From: Paenibacillus sp. FSL R5-0341
GTDB taxonomy: Bacteria > Bacillota > Bacilli > Paenibacillales > Paenibacillaceae
NCBI RefSeq assembly: GCF_037975235.1
Contig: NZ_CP150241.1
Location: forward strand, 6,262,001-6,326,000
Reading direction: 5' to 3'
DNA: 64,000 nt
Shown here: positions 25,766-33,935 of the stretch, one piece after another
Layout of the letters: every line of letters begins with the position of its first letter
Numbering within the stretch: position 1 is the stretch's first letter
Program-made: the position numbers and the translations under genes
Notes under the pieces: generated by a model
What the model was told of the DNA's origin: nothing
Databases searched by the model: none
The model's input: the letters and a program-made list of their open reading frames with translations, nothing else

Positions 25766-26671
25766 TTACCAGAGTGACATCTTGGTGAGGCGTCGGGTCA
25801 TGGAATTGGCTGCAAAGACCAGCACAAATGTGATAATGGAGTTGAACAAACCCACTGCTGTGGCGAAGCCGTAATTCTGTCCCTCAATTCCCATCCGGTA
25901 GACGTAGGTCGACAATACATCAGCAGTTTCGTAAGTAGCTCCGTTGTAGAGCAGATATACTTTCTCAAAACCTACGCTCATAATGCCGCCAAGCGACAGA
26001 AGCAGGAGGATGACGATTGTTGGTTTGATGCTGGGAAGGGTCAGGTGCCAGAGCTCCTGAAACTTGTTGACCCCGTCAATTTTGCCGGAATCGTACATCT
26101 CGGGATCAATGCCCATAATGGCTGCGATGTAGATGATGGAGCTGAAGCCGAAGCTCTGCCAGATGTCGGAACTGGTGAAGATGGTTCGAAACCAGCCAGC
26201 CTCCATCATGAAGTTAACTTTGTCCATGCCAAGACTCGCGATGAGGGTGTTCACAATACCGTCTGTTGGTGACAGGAAGTTAATAATCATGCCGGCTACA
26301 ACGACGGTGGAGATGAAGTGAGGAAGGTACGTAACGGTCTGGGCAAATCGCTTGAATGTCCGGTTCTTGATCTCCACGATGCAGACCGCGAATAAAATTG
26401 GAATGGAGAACCCGAACAGGAGTGGCAGGAAGGCGAGCAGAAATGTGTTACGCAGCAGTCGCCAGAAGTAAATGGAATTCACGAACTGCTCAAACCAGCG
26501 AAGACCCACCCATTCCCCACTGAACATGCCCTGCCCCGGTAGAAAATTGCGAAATGCCAACAGCACACCAGGCATCGGAAGGTACATGAAGATAAGGTAA
26601 TACAGAAAAATTGGCGAGAACATCAGCAACAAATACTTATCCCGTCTGATCAAGCTGAACAACGTAGACAT
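25766..26671 (-). CDS. Carbohydrate ABC permease, LplB-like
   Basis: Integral membrane permease of 301 residues, six helices, starting MSTLFSLIRRDKYLLLMFSP, which is typical of LplB-like proteins. The EAA loop reads YDSGKIDGVNKFQELWHLTLPSIKP. I chose ATG 26671 since AAGGTGAAGAG precedes it; an in-frame ATG at 26707 has no ribosome binding site and directly abuts an operator-like palindrome. It is the first gene of the pectin/rhamnogalacturonan operon. If the longer form is used, the product has 313 residues with a basic N terminus. Confidence 0.9.
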   Translation of the reverse strand: MSTLFSLIRRDKYLLLMFSPIFLYYLIFMYLPMPGVLLAFRNFLPGQGMFSGEWVGLRWFEQFVNSIYFWRLLRNTFLLAFLPLLFGFSIPILFAVCIVEIKNRTFKRFAQTVTYLPHFISTVVVAGMIINFLSPTDGIVNTLIASLGMDKVNFMMEAGWFRTIFTSSDIWQSFGFSSIIYIAAIMGIDPEMYDSGKIDGVNKFQELWHLTLPSIKPTIVILLLLSLGGIMSVGFEKVYLLYNGATYETADVLSTYVYRMGIEGQNYGFATAVGLFNSIITFVLVFAANSMTRRLTKMSLW

Positions 26672-26707
26672 GCGTCTCTTCACCTTAAATCGCTTCCCTT
26701 CGTTCAT

Positions 26708-26725
26708 AATTACAACGTTTGAATT
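26708..26725. promoter_or_regulatory. Secondary LacI-type operator candidate
   Basis: AATTACAACGTTTGAATT matches the perfect palindrome at 26861-26878 in 16 of 18 positions. It lies about 36 bases upstream of the preferred start of the first permease gene, where a bound repressor could block elongation or loop with the main site. Confidence 0.6.
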
Positions 26726-26860
26726 TTTAGACGATCATAGCCTTCATAATTGGTACATGGATTATAATTATCCATATATCAATTCTATTACCATTGATAA
26801 TTTGCTATTTTTTTATCATTGTGACTAGAACTGATTCGCTTCACCCAATGCTTAAACCAT

Positions 26861-26903
26861 AATTACAACGTTGTAATTTTACCCTAAATGTATACGCTTA
26901 CAT
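26861..26903 (-). promoter_or_regulatory. Pectin operon control region: LacI palindrome plus cre site
   Basis: AATTACAACGTTGTAATT (26861-26878) is a perfect 18-bp palindrome with the central CG typical of LacI-family operators. Eleven bases away on the minus strand, ATGTAAGCGTATACA (26889-26903) fits the CcpA cre consensus WTGNAANCGNWNNCW at every position. Together they suggest induction by a pectin sugar and carbon catabolite repression. I could not assign the -35/-10 with confidence. The rest of 26726-27080 is AT-rich and holds no gene. Confidence 0.72.
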
Positions 26904-27083
26904 AAACTTTTTCCCATCTTAGCAAAGTCTTCAATGTTTGGCAACAACAAAAATCAGTGTCATGCCTGGAACGTTCTAAATACAGTCCCGCATACGCGAG
27001 ACTGCCCATTATAATCTACGCCTGATTCCGATATTCCATTGCTTCCTCATCATATTGGAACGGTAAGAACAGCGTAATGACCG

Positions 27084-27113
27084 TTGAAACCTCATTCGTT
27101 TTGTGACTACAAT
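27084..27113 (+). promoter_or_regulatory. Promoter of the lone ABC ATPase gene
   Basis: -35 TTGAAA (27084-27089) and -10 TACAAT (27108-27113) are separated by 18 bases; GAAGGAAGG lies before the ATG at 27156. Confidence 0.55.
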
Positions 27114-27155
27114 ACACCTAGGACAATTGAGGATAACAGAAGGAAGGAATAATGC

Positions 27156-27938
27156 ATGATTATTGATGTACAACATGTCACGTGGAAAAGGGGACCCCTA
27201 ACCCTGCTGAACGATGTCAACTGGCAGGTTAATGACGGCGAACATTGGGCATTGCTTGGCCTGAATGGCTCCGGCAAAACAACACTCTTGAACATGATCA
27301 CCGGGTATCTGTGGCCGACCGAAGGCAAAATTTCCGTGCTAGGTCATGAATATGGCGATGTGGATCTGAGAGAGCTTCGCAAGTCCATCGGCTGGGTCAG
27401 TTCTTCTCTGCAAGAGAAATTGTACGGCACGGATCGCACACAGTATGTCGTGATCAGCGGTAAACATGCCACCATTGGCTTATATGACAAGCTGTCAGAT
27501 GATGATCTGGATCAGGCACAACAATTGATGCAAACGCTGGGCTGTCCGCACCTGTGGGATCGGGAATATCGTACCTGTTCTCAAGGCGAGAAACAGAAAC
27601 TCCTTATTGCCCGAGCACTCATGGCCAATCCACGCGTACTCATTCTGGACGAGCCTTGTAATGGACTGGATCTGTTCTCAAGGGAGCGCCTGCTGGACAG
27701 CATTCGTGAACTAGCACAGCGTCCAGACACCCCTTCGCTCATCTACGTCACCCATCATACCGAGGAAATATTGCCTGTATTTAGTCATAGTCTTCTGCTT
27801 CGCCGGGGTGAAATAGTCAATAGTGGATTAACCAGCGATCTGATGAATACCGAAGTGCTGAGCAATTTCTTCGAGGCACCCGTGGAAGTTGATCGGCACG
27901 GGGAACGTGTCTATGTCAGAGCTGCGGCGGATTCATAA
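27156..27938 (+). CDS. ABC transporter ATP-binding protein (YlmA-like)
   Basis: Soluble ATPase of 260 residues. Walker A GLNGSGKT (35-42), signature CSQGEKQK (a CSQGE variant of LSGGQ), Walker B VLILDEPCNGLD and switch His in VTHHTEEI are all present. The closest type I can name is the YlmA/PhnC-like group of lone ATPases. No permease or binding-protein gene is adjacent: it is monocistronic, with its own promoter and terminator. It may serve a transporter encoded elsewhere or have a non-transport role. Confidence 0.88.
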   Translation: MIIDVQHVTWKRGPLTLLNDVNWQVNDGEHWALLGLNGSGKTTLLNMITGYLWPTEGKISVLGHEYGDVDLRELRKSIGWVSSSLQEKLYGTDRTQYVVISGKHATIGLYDKLSDDDLDQAQQLMQTLGCPHLWDREYRTCSQGEKQKLLIARALMANPRVLILDEPCNGLDLFSRERLLDSIRELAQRPDTPSLIYVTHHTEEILPVFSHSLLLRRGEIVNSGLTSDLMNTEVLSNFFEAPVEVDRHGERVYVRAAADS

Positions 27939-27985
27939 TCGCGGGGTTATACACAGCAAACGTAGCATAGGTGTAGAAACAGAAT

Positions 27986-28038
27986 AGTAAAAAGCCCAAT
28001 ATCTTATCCACATGTGGATAGATTTTGGGCTTTTTACT
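27986..28038. terminator. Bidirectional terminator
   Basis: A 13-bp stem AGTAAAAAGCCCA with 28026-28038 contains an inner TATCCACA/TGTGGATA stem and gives T-runs on both strands. It is shared by the ABC ATPase gene and the convergent methyltransferase gene. Confidence 0.85.
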
Positions 28039-28138
28039 CCTATATCTAGTGTTATCCACTGTTTTCTGTGTAGAACTTTCTACTTTTTGAGTATAACTTA
28101 GCTGTTTCCATCTATTTATCTAAATGCATTATCACTCT

Positions 28139-28867
28139 CTACTTCCGGGCAGCCAGGAAAAGAAACAATGGAATCCGCTGCCTGCGCAGATAAGTTTCTT
28201 CGTTCATAAAATGAGCACGCTGTGGTGCTGACTCACGTAAATGTTCAATACGGAACCCCGCCCGTTGTAACGCCATATAGTACGATTCAATGGAACGATG
28301 CATCTTTTTCACAGAACCGCCCAGCCACTGTTGCTCACGAAATCCCTCCACAAAATACTGATCAACCACCCAATTCGTTCGAGTCCCGGAAGGTTGCAGC
28401 GTGGACGTGATCACAGGATGTTCTACCGAGAATATGAATGTCCCATTCTCTTTCAACGTATCGTATATGTTGCGGAACAGGCTGTCCACATCCTCAATAT
28501 AGTGAACAGCCAGTCTCGATATCACCAGATCATACACGCTGGTCGGGTAGGTCCACTCTTCCATGAACGCTTGCTCAATCCGGGCATTCAATCCTTTTAC
28601 TGATTGGTTAGCTGCCTGAATCATATTCACAGAACCCTCAATCCCCGTATACGTCGCACCTTCGCACTCTCCACTCAGCAATTCTGCGGCGAACCTTGCA
28701 TCTCCACAACCGAGATCCAGTATATTCTTGCCAGCAACGTCTCCGATCAACTCCAGCATCACCGGCTTCTCCAATGTATCATTGGCGTTCTCCTGCCACT
28801 TACGACGTTCCATATACTTCTCGAAATTCGCTTCATTATCGTAAAAGTCCGATCCTCTGCCCTTCAT
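28139..28867 (-). CDS. SAM-dependent methyltransferase
   Basis: Class I methyltransferase of 242 residues. Motif I is NILDLGCGDARFAAELL; the acidic end of strand 2 is TGIEGS; motif IV reads YDLVISRLAVHYIEDVDSLFRNIYDTLKENGTFIFSVEHPV. Overall it resembles UbiE/COQ5-like or bacillaene-type small-molecule methyltransferases. ATG at 28867 follows GGGGG at good spacing; an ATG at 28894 has its AGGAGG directly abutting and is unlikely. No operon partner is seen. The substrate is unknown. Confidence 0.85.
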   Translation of the reverse strand: MKGRGSDFYDNEANFEKYMERRKWQENANDTLEKPVMLELIGDVAGKNILDLGCGDARFAAELLSGECEGATYTGIEGSVNMIQAANQSVKGLNARIEQAFMEEWTYPTSVYDLVISRLAVHYIEDVDSLFRNIYDTLKENGTFIFSVEHPVITSTLQPSGTRTNWVVDQYFVEGFREQQWLGGSVKKMHRSIESYYMALQRAGFRIEHLRESAPQRAHFMNEETYLRRQRIPLFLFLAARK

Positions 28868-28953
28868 TGCATAACCCCCATTTCTGTTAAGCATCCTCCT
28901 ACTTACAGCCTGTAAGAGTATACAGAATATGGATGTGCCTGGCTATAACAAAA

Positions 28954-28987
28954 AGGCTGTTGCTTGAAATTATCCAGCAAACAGCCT
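28954..28987 (-). terminator. Terminator of the exopolysaccharide operon
   Basis: On the minus strand AGGCTGTTTGCT pairs with AGCAACAGCCT (one base bulged) and is followed by TTTTTGTTA. It lies 32 bases after the glycosyltransferase stop. Confidence 0.82.
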
Positions 28988-29018
28988 CTCTGCCTTACCC
29001 TTATACGCTTATCGTTGC

Positions 29019-30314
29019 TTAGCCAAAACGTTGCGTCTTGTACCATTTGCTCTCGCGTTTCCGAATCTTGTCCATCAACAGCGAGTAGAATGCCTTGATC
29101 GAGATCAAAATGAACAGCTGTGCATACGTGAAGTAGGACACGCAGGCGTAGATGAAATTACGGGTATTGCTCTGTCCAATATCTGCGGCAAGTGCCAGAT
29201 TGATCTGTAACACGTAAATAAAGTACATAAGTGCCCAACCAATGACCAGGAACACATACGCATCTCCAGCAAACTGGAACGGCGAACTTACCTCCGGTTT
29301 GAATATAGCAATGACTCGATAAACCAGATTCACGAGGAATATGATGTCCGATACAATGATCGCGAGCATGAACCAGAAATAACTGACGGCATAATAGATG
29401 ACCAGCAACTTATTACGCCAACTGGAGCGGTTAAACAGGTTATGGATGTTATCCAGTACGACCTGGTAGTTCCCCTTGGCCCAGCGTTCACGCTGTTTCA
29501 TGTATACACTAAGCTGTTCCGGCTCCTGCTGATAGGCTTCCGCTTGCGGCGCAAGCGCCACAAACTGTCCACGATTCAAAATCTCGAATGACAACGCGGT
29601 ATCTTCTGTAATGGCTGTAACATCCCAACCACCAATTTCGCGGATCAACTCGGTTTTGATAATGTAGTTCGTTCCCGGGATGGAACCAAGCTGGAATAAT
29701 TCCCACAGACCTGTGTGATACACACGTTGCGAAGTAATGATTTCCAGATTGATGCATTTGGAGAGGAAATTCTGACCTCTGTTGCGTGCTTTGTTTCTAC
29801 CAAAAACAACACCATATTGTTCAGGGTTCTCAAGCGATTTTTGCGCCAAAAACATTAGTGAATTCCGCTCAGGTGCGGCATCTGCATCGAAGATACAGAT
29901 CCAATCGCCCGTGGCTAGCTCCAGTCCGTCATTTAATGCTCCAGACTTGCCGCCTGTTCCCTTCCGCTCCATTACTGTCACATTACGATGCACATAACTA
30001 GTCTGACTAAGGAATGATCTCAGTTTCACTGCTGTATCATCTGTGCAGTTATCCGCGATCACGATGACTTGAACCTTATCCTCCGGATAATTCAGGCGCA
30101 GGATGTGCTCTACCGTCGCCACAATGACCAGACCCTCGTTGTGTGCAGGAACCATGACTGTGACTGTCGGATAATGATCCATATTGTCAGGGATCTGAAT
30201 CCCTTTTTTGTCCTGTTTATTAATAAAACGAATCGCACCCGCCATAATAACAATCGACTCAAATACGGCAATCCAGATACTAAATATCGATAATATTAAA
30301 ATAAAATCAGCCAC
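29019..30314 (-). CDS. Processive family 2 glycosyltransferase (EPS synthase)
   Basis: Membrane glycosyltransferase of 431 residues. N-terminal helix (about 4-26); GT-A domain with VMVPAHNEG, VIADNCTDD, the sugar-nucleotide DAD motif at 143-145, the catalytic TED at 236-238 and QRERW at 274-278, the Q(Q/R)xRW signature of processive synthases such as cellulose, PNAG and hyaluronan synthases. Four or so C-terminal helices (about 295-415) would form the secretion channel. It is the last gene of a locus with a GH8-like protein and a c-di-GMP-receptor-like protein, as in ydaJKLMN of Bacillus subtilis and pss of Listeria. It overlaps the small membrane-protein gene by eight bases. The polymer is not determined. 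Confidence 0.9.
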   Translation of the reverse strand: MADFILILSIFSIWIAVFESIVIMAGAIRFINKQDKKGIQIPDNMDHYPTVTVMVPAHNEGLVIVATVEHILRLNYPEDKVQVIVIADNCTDDTAVKLRSFLSQTSYVHRNVTVMERKGTGGKSGALNDGLELATGDWICIFDADAAPERNSLMFLAQKSLENPEQYGVVFGRNKARNRGQNFLSKCINLEIITSQRVYHTGLWELFQLGSIPGTNYIIKTELIREIGGWDVTAITEDTALSFEILNRGQFVALAPQAEAYQQEPEQLSVYMKQRERWAKGNYQVVLDNIHNLFNRSSWRNKLLVIYYAVSYFWFMLAIIVSDIIFLVNLVYRVIAIFKPEVSSPFQFAGDAYVFLVIGWALMYFIYVLQINLALAADIGQSNTRNFIYACVSYFTYAQLFILISIKAFYSLLMDKIRKRESKWYKTQRFG

Positions 30315-30450
30315 TTACCTTCCTCCGATCATACTTGCGAATAACTTTCGATCGAAAACGAAGGGTTGCAATCGTTAACCAAATCGTAAATACCGCGAAT
30401 AAACAACTGACGGCGATACAGATCGGGATGAACCAGGACATATAGTCCAC
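30307..30450 (-). CDS. Small single-span membrane protein of the EPS locus
   Basis: Short gene of 47 residues from GTG at 30450 (GGAGAGAGG nine bases upstream), product MDYMSWFIPICIAV then one hydrophobic helix and a basic tail RFRSKVIRKYDRRKVSG. ATG at 30441 is a weaker alternative. It starts 19 bases after the GGDEF-like gene and overlaps the glycosyltransferase gene by eight bases, so it is tightly embedded between receptor and synthase. I do not recognise a family; a role as a small subunit of the synthase is inference from position only. Confidence 0.65.
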   Translation of the reverse strand: MDYMSWFIPICIAVSCLFAVFTIWLTIATLRFRSKVIRKYDRRKVSG

Positions 30451-30469
30451 AGCGCCTCTCTCCTTCCCG

Positions 30470-31345
30470 TTATATATATTCACCGATGAGATCGGTCTCT
30501 GTGTTTCGTTCAAGGGCAGCAATAACCGCGTCTATATCCTCATACTTGCTGAATTGCTCTTTCTGGAATACCAGAGCGCCGGATCTGATCACCGTCTGCA
30601 GCTCATTTCCCTTTTTATCAATCATGTGAAGATCCATTATCGCTTTTTTGATTCGCTCTGTAAGAACGGGCAGGTATTCCACATTCGCCATCGGACATAA
30701 AATGACAAATCGCCCGCGATCCACGAAAAATTTATAATCCTCATATCGAATCTGCTTCTGAATCGTATTCGAAATTTCAAGCAGGAACTGTGCATACCGG
30801 ACAGAGCCAAGAGATTCCATCACCAGTGGCAAAAATTCAATCTTGAACATGGCAATGCTGAATCCATACTTTTGGGAGTACCGACGAGCAAGGTTACTGT
30901 GTTTAATTAACGTATCTGCCAGAGCATCCTTATTACCAAGCGTGGTATCCAGATCGATTTCGGGGTTAAGATCCTGCATATCCTGAAGACGTTCCACTAC
31001 ACGTGCACTGCGCAGCAGGCTTGCCTTGATGAACGCGGCCACAGCAACGTTGGCCGGGATGAGTAACCACCAGGAGAACACGAGCACATTCGCATCAGCG
31101 TAAGTAACAAGCCACACAAAATAGGAGACCAGGTATACAAAGCCCGCCACGACGGATACGCCAACAGGCAGCAAAAGACCAAATACCAATACACCCAGCG
31201 ACACGATACTAAAAATCACATCCCCTGTAGTGTAGCTCTGATCCATATACACTTTAAGATAAATCAATAGTTGCTGCATTACGGCTAGTCCAATTAAAAG
31301 GGCATATCCCCATGCCATACGGCGGGTAGGTGCTTTATTTCTCAT
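30470..31345 (-). CDS. Degenerate GGDEF membrane protein, probable c-di-GMP receptor
   Basis: Protein of 291 residues with four to five N-terminal helices (about 12-110) and a C-terminal GGDEF-fold domain (about 130-285). The active-site signature is replaced by DRGRF (209-213), so diguanylate cyclase activity is not expected. The inhibitory-site motif RxxD is intact as RYED (200-203) at exactly the five-residue spacing before the signature seen in PleD. This is the layout of B. subtilis YdaK, a c-di-GMP-binding EPS regulator. Located between a GH8-like gene and the synthase gene, it should activate polymer export when c-di-GMP is bound (inference from family). Confidence 0.85.
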   Translation of the reverse strand: MRNKAPTRRMAWGYALLIGLAVMQQLLIYLKVYMDQSYTTGDVIFSIVSLGVLVFGLLLPVGVSVVAGFVYLVSYFVWLVTYADANVLVFSWWLLIPANVAVAAFIKASLLRSARVVERLQDMQDLNPEIDLDTTLGNKDALADTLIKHSNLARRYSQKYGFSIAMFKIEFLPLVMESLGSVRYAQFLLEISNTIQKQIRYEDYKFFVDRGRFVILCPMANVEYLPVLTERIKKAIMDLHMIDKKGNELQTVIRSGALVFQKEQFSKYEDIDAVIAALERNTETDLIGEYI

Positions 31346-31473
31346 AGTTCCTTCTCTCCGTTGAATTTTTAGAACGCTTGTTCAAACTCACTTCTCTTAT
31401 TTTTCAACATTTTATGACATGATTAGACAAAACTATGCTAACACATTGAACAGTTTATAAAATGACAAAATCA

Positions 31474-32586
31474 TTACTTTTTAATGTTTTTCTGTAAATT
31501 CGTTTCTCCCAACAAAGGAAAAAGATTATCGAACAGATGTGTGTTGCCGTCAAATACATATCCACCTGGATAACGAGAGTCCTGGCCTCGCAACGTGATC
31601 ATATGGTTATACAGCTGTTTGGCCCATTTTGGATCACCTGAACGCACAGCGAGTAAGATGGCGAGGCCATATACCGATGAAGATTCATAAGATACGGCAG
31701 GTGTGCGTGATTCTCGCTTATACTGTCCAGGCAGCTGATGCCGGGTGTTGAACTCCTTTTTCAAAAAAGAAATGAGCTTGTCCGGTTTGCGGTCGGTCAC
31801 CGTTAGATGATTCGCCACGATCAACTGGTCGATCAGATTCACGGTATCATCATACGTATAATCTTTACGGACCACATCGAAGGTCTTCGGATAGAACAAT
31901 CCATCGTCGGGCATCTTCTTCAGCAGCGCTTCGTACCTCGCATAGGTTCCTGGTTCCACCATTTGATGTTTTTCCATCGCTTGAAGTGCAGGCAGATCTA
32001 CATAGACCAGGCTTAGCGTGTCCGTTGAATGTCCGCCTGCAAAATCGTGAAAATCCACTAAATATCCTTGCTTTTGAGCCGACTGTGTTAAGGCTCGGGA
32101 AATGGCTGCTGCTGTCGCCAACTTTGCCTCTCTCCCTTGCTCCCACTGATCTGCTGCCTGCAATAAGGCGCCTATAATACGAAGATCATCGCCAAGTGCA
32201 TTGGTCGTCACATGGGATTCACCCTTGGCATCCAGCTTCCAGGCGATATACGGGTCTGGGGGCATGAGAAAATAAGTCGTCAGTTGCTCGTAGCTCTGCT
32301 CAAACATAGCCTGATCATCGCTCGCTGCGGCATACTCCATCCACAGACCGAGTGACTCCGACAGTGCCTCTCTACCCGCAACGATATCTGCTTCCTCCGA
32401 AGCTGCATCCTGTAAGTAGGTAGCCAGTGTCCCGTTAGGGTTGGTCATATTCTTTTCGATAAAAGATACCGTTGGGGATACTTCGTTCATTAGGAAACGC
32501 TCCCTTAACAACATCACGCTGGCTGCGGTAATAATGATCAGCATTAGGACCAGCCACGTTCGTTTTTTTCGAAATATGATCTTCAC
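31474..32586 (-). CDS. GH8-like membrane-anchored glycoside hydrolase
   Basis: Protein of 370 residues from GTG at 32586, six bases after AGGAGG. An N-terminal signal anchor (about 9-27) places the rest outside. The body is an all-alpha barrel like glycoside hydrolase family 8 (BcsZ, PssZ, YdaJ): GREALSESLGLWMEYAA carries Glu77, aligned with the GH8 general acid, then PYIAWKLDAKG, NALGDDLRIIGALLQAADQW and YVDLPALQAM. Such enzymes trim the nascent polymer in EPS operons. It lies 78 bases after a MarR gene and before the c-di-GMP receptor gene. Confidence 0.82.
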   Translation of the reverse strand: MKIIFRKKRTWLVLMLIIITAASVMLLRERFLMNEVSPTVSFIEKNMTNPNGTLATYLQDAASEEADIVAGREALSESLGLWMEYAAASDDQAMFEQSYEQLTTYFLMPPDPYIAWKLDAKGESHVTTNALGDDLRIIGALLQAADQWEQGREAKLATAAAISRALTQSAQKQGYLVDFHDFAGGHSTDTLSLVYVDLPALQAMEKHQMVEPGTYARYEALLKKMPDDGLFYPKTFDVVRKDYTYDDTVNLIDQLIVANHLTVTDRKPDKLISFLKKEFNTRHQLPGQYKRESRTPAVSYESSSVYGLAILLAVRSGDPKWAKQLYNHMITLRGQDSRYPGGYVFDGNTHLFDNLFPLLGETNLQKNIKK

Positions 32587-32664
32587 GCCATTCCTCCTGC
32601 ACGTATACGACTGTGAACCCCTAACCCTTCTGGTCAAGGACTGAGACACATCTAAAGTTCGCAT

Positions 32665-33144
32665 TTATTCGAGGTTATCCATATAGGGCCGTCGTCCACC
32701 CTTTTTGACAAATTTCCAGTCCACTTCAATGTTATGGCGCATCCGTCTGAGAAGATGAATGGCTGTCTCAATCTCTTCCTCTGTCAGACCATCCAGCGTC
32801 ACCTGATCTGAATGCACGCCTTCTTTTCGAATAAATTCCCATGCTTCAAGCCCAGCTTCGGTGGGATACAACACTTTATTCTTCTTATTACCCATTGCTG
32901 GCTGTTTAATAATGAATCCATCCGATTCGAGTTTGCTAATGGCTCTGGCCGCAGTCGTGCGATCCACTTTGATCAGTTCAGCAAGCTGATTCGGAATAAT
33001 GCCCGGATTCTCACAGATTCGATACAGATACAGATATTGTCCACGGGACAGGTTCAGATGCTGAAACTCGACATTACTGATGGAATCCAGACAGCGGGCA
33101 ATCATGCCAATCTCACGCAGTACTTCTTTTTTCTCAGTCAACAC
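32665..33144 (-). CDS. MarR-family regulator of the EPS locus
   Basis: Winged-helix regulator of 159 residues. The helix-turn-helix is GIIPNQLAELIKVDRTTAARAISKLESDGFIIKQPAMGNKKNKVLYPTEAG (read in parts; about 50-100). The start is GTG at 33144, seven bases after AGGGG; the frame is open upstream to 33264 but without a supported start. It is the first gene of the apparent EPS operon and probably autoregulates it. Its upstream region is shared with the divergent acetyltransferase gene. The ligand is unknown. Confidence 0.82.
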   Translation of the reverse strand: MLTEKKEVLREIGMIARCLDSISNVEFQHLNLSRGQYLYLYRICENPGIIPNQLAELIKVDRTTAARAISKLESDGFIIKQPAMGNKKNKVLYPTEAGLEAWEFIRKEGVHSDQVTLDGLTEEEIETAIHLLRRMRHNIEVDWKFVKKGGRRPYMDNLE

Positions 33145-33329
33145 ATTCACGCCCCTATTAAATTGTTGCATTCGCAACATAATTGATGGTATAACTACAG
33201 TTGAAATGGTTTCAATTTTAAACATATAGCTCAAACCGTATACATGGAACGAAAATCGTTCCACATTCCTGTTATGTACCAGTTTATCACGTCAGGATAA
33301 CATTACGTTCACCCAAAGGAGAAACATTC

Positions 33330-33770
33330 ATGAATACAACGATTGTTGAAGTTAATAACCAGGAATTGCTCGATGCCTGCTTCGCGATTCGCACAGCTAT
33401 TTTCGTTGAGGAACAAGGCGTTCCTGCTACGGATGAATTCGACGCTTATGATACATTAGACGCTGAAGCACGCCACATTCTGCTCTACGTGGACGGTGTA
33501 CCTGCTGCTTCCTCCAGGCTGCGCGTGGTGGAACAGGTCGCCAAATTGGAACGAATCTGTGTCATGCTCGATTACCGCAAACATGGCCTGGGCCGTGTGC
33601 TGATCGACAAGCTGGAGCAGATGGCTCTCGCTCAGGGGCTTGAGAAGGCCAAGCTGCACGCACAAGTGCAAGCTTCCGGGTTCTACGAGCGCCTCGGATA
33701 TGCGCCTGCATCTGACGTATTTATGGAAGACGGCATTCCCCATCTGCTGATGACCAAAAAACTAAAATAA
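33330..33770 (+). CDS. GNAT-family N-acetyltransferase (YjcF/ElaA-like)
   Basis: Acetyl-CoA-dependent acyltransferase of 146 residues. It shows the GNAT fold: CFAIRTAIFVEEQGVP at the N terminus (YjcF/ElaA type), LERICVMLDYRKHGLGRVLIDKLEQMA as the acetyl-CoA-binding motif A (with the Q/RxxGxG/A-like KHGLGR), and ASGFYERLGYAP as motif B. GGAG precedes the ATG. It is monocistronic and divergent from the MarR/EPS operon. The acceptor is unknown. Confidence 0.9.
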   Translation: MNTTIVEVNNQELLDACFAIRTAIFVEEQGVPATDEFDAYDTLDAEARHILLYVDGVPAASSRLRVVEQVAKLERICVMLDYRKHGLGRVLIDKLEQMALAQGLEKAKLHAQVQASGFYERLGYAPASDVFMEDGIPHLLMTKKLK

Positions 33771-33777
33771 TGACACC

Positions 33778-33824
33778 AAAAAACGCCTCCGTCATCACTT
33801 CTCAGTGATATACAGAGGCGTTTT
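33778..33824 (+). terminator. Terminator of the GNAT gene
   Basis: AAAACGCCTC pairs with GAGGCGTTTT, with an inner ATCACT/AGTGAT stem, and ends in a T-run, eight bases after the stop. Confidence 0.88.
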
Positions 33825-33935
33825 GTATCCAGGCAACGTATTCGCGATCCAACAACGGTAGATGGCACGTACAGAGTACAGGCACTGATTATAACAACCA
33901 AGCATCCTACTTATCTGCCAGCCCCGCGTTGTGTT

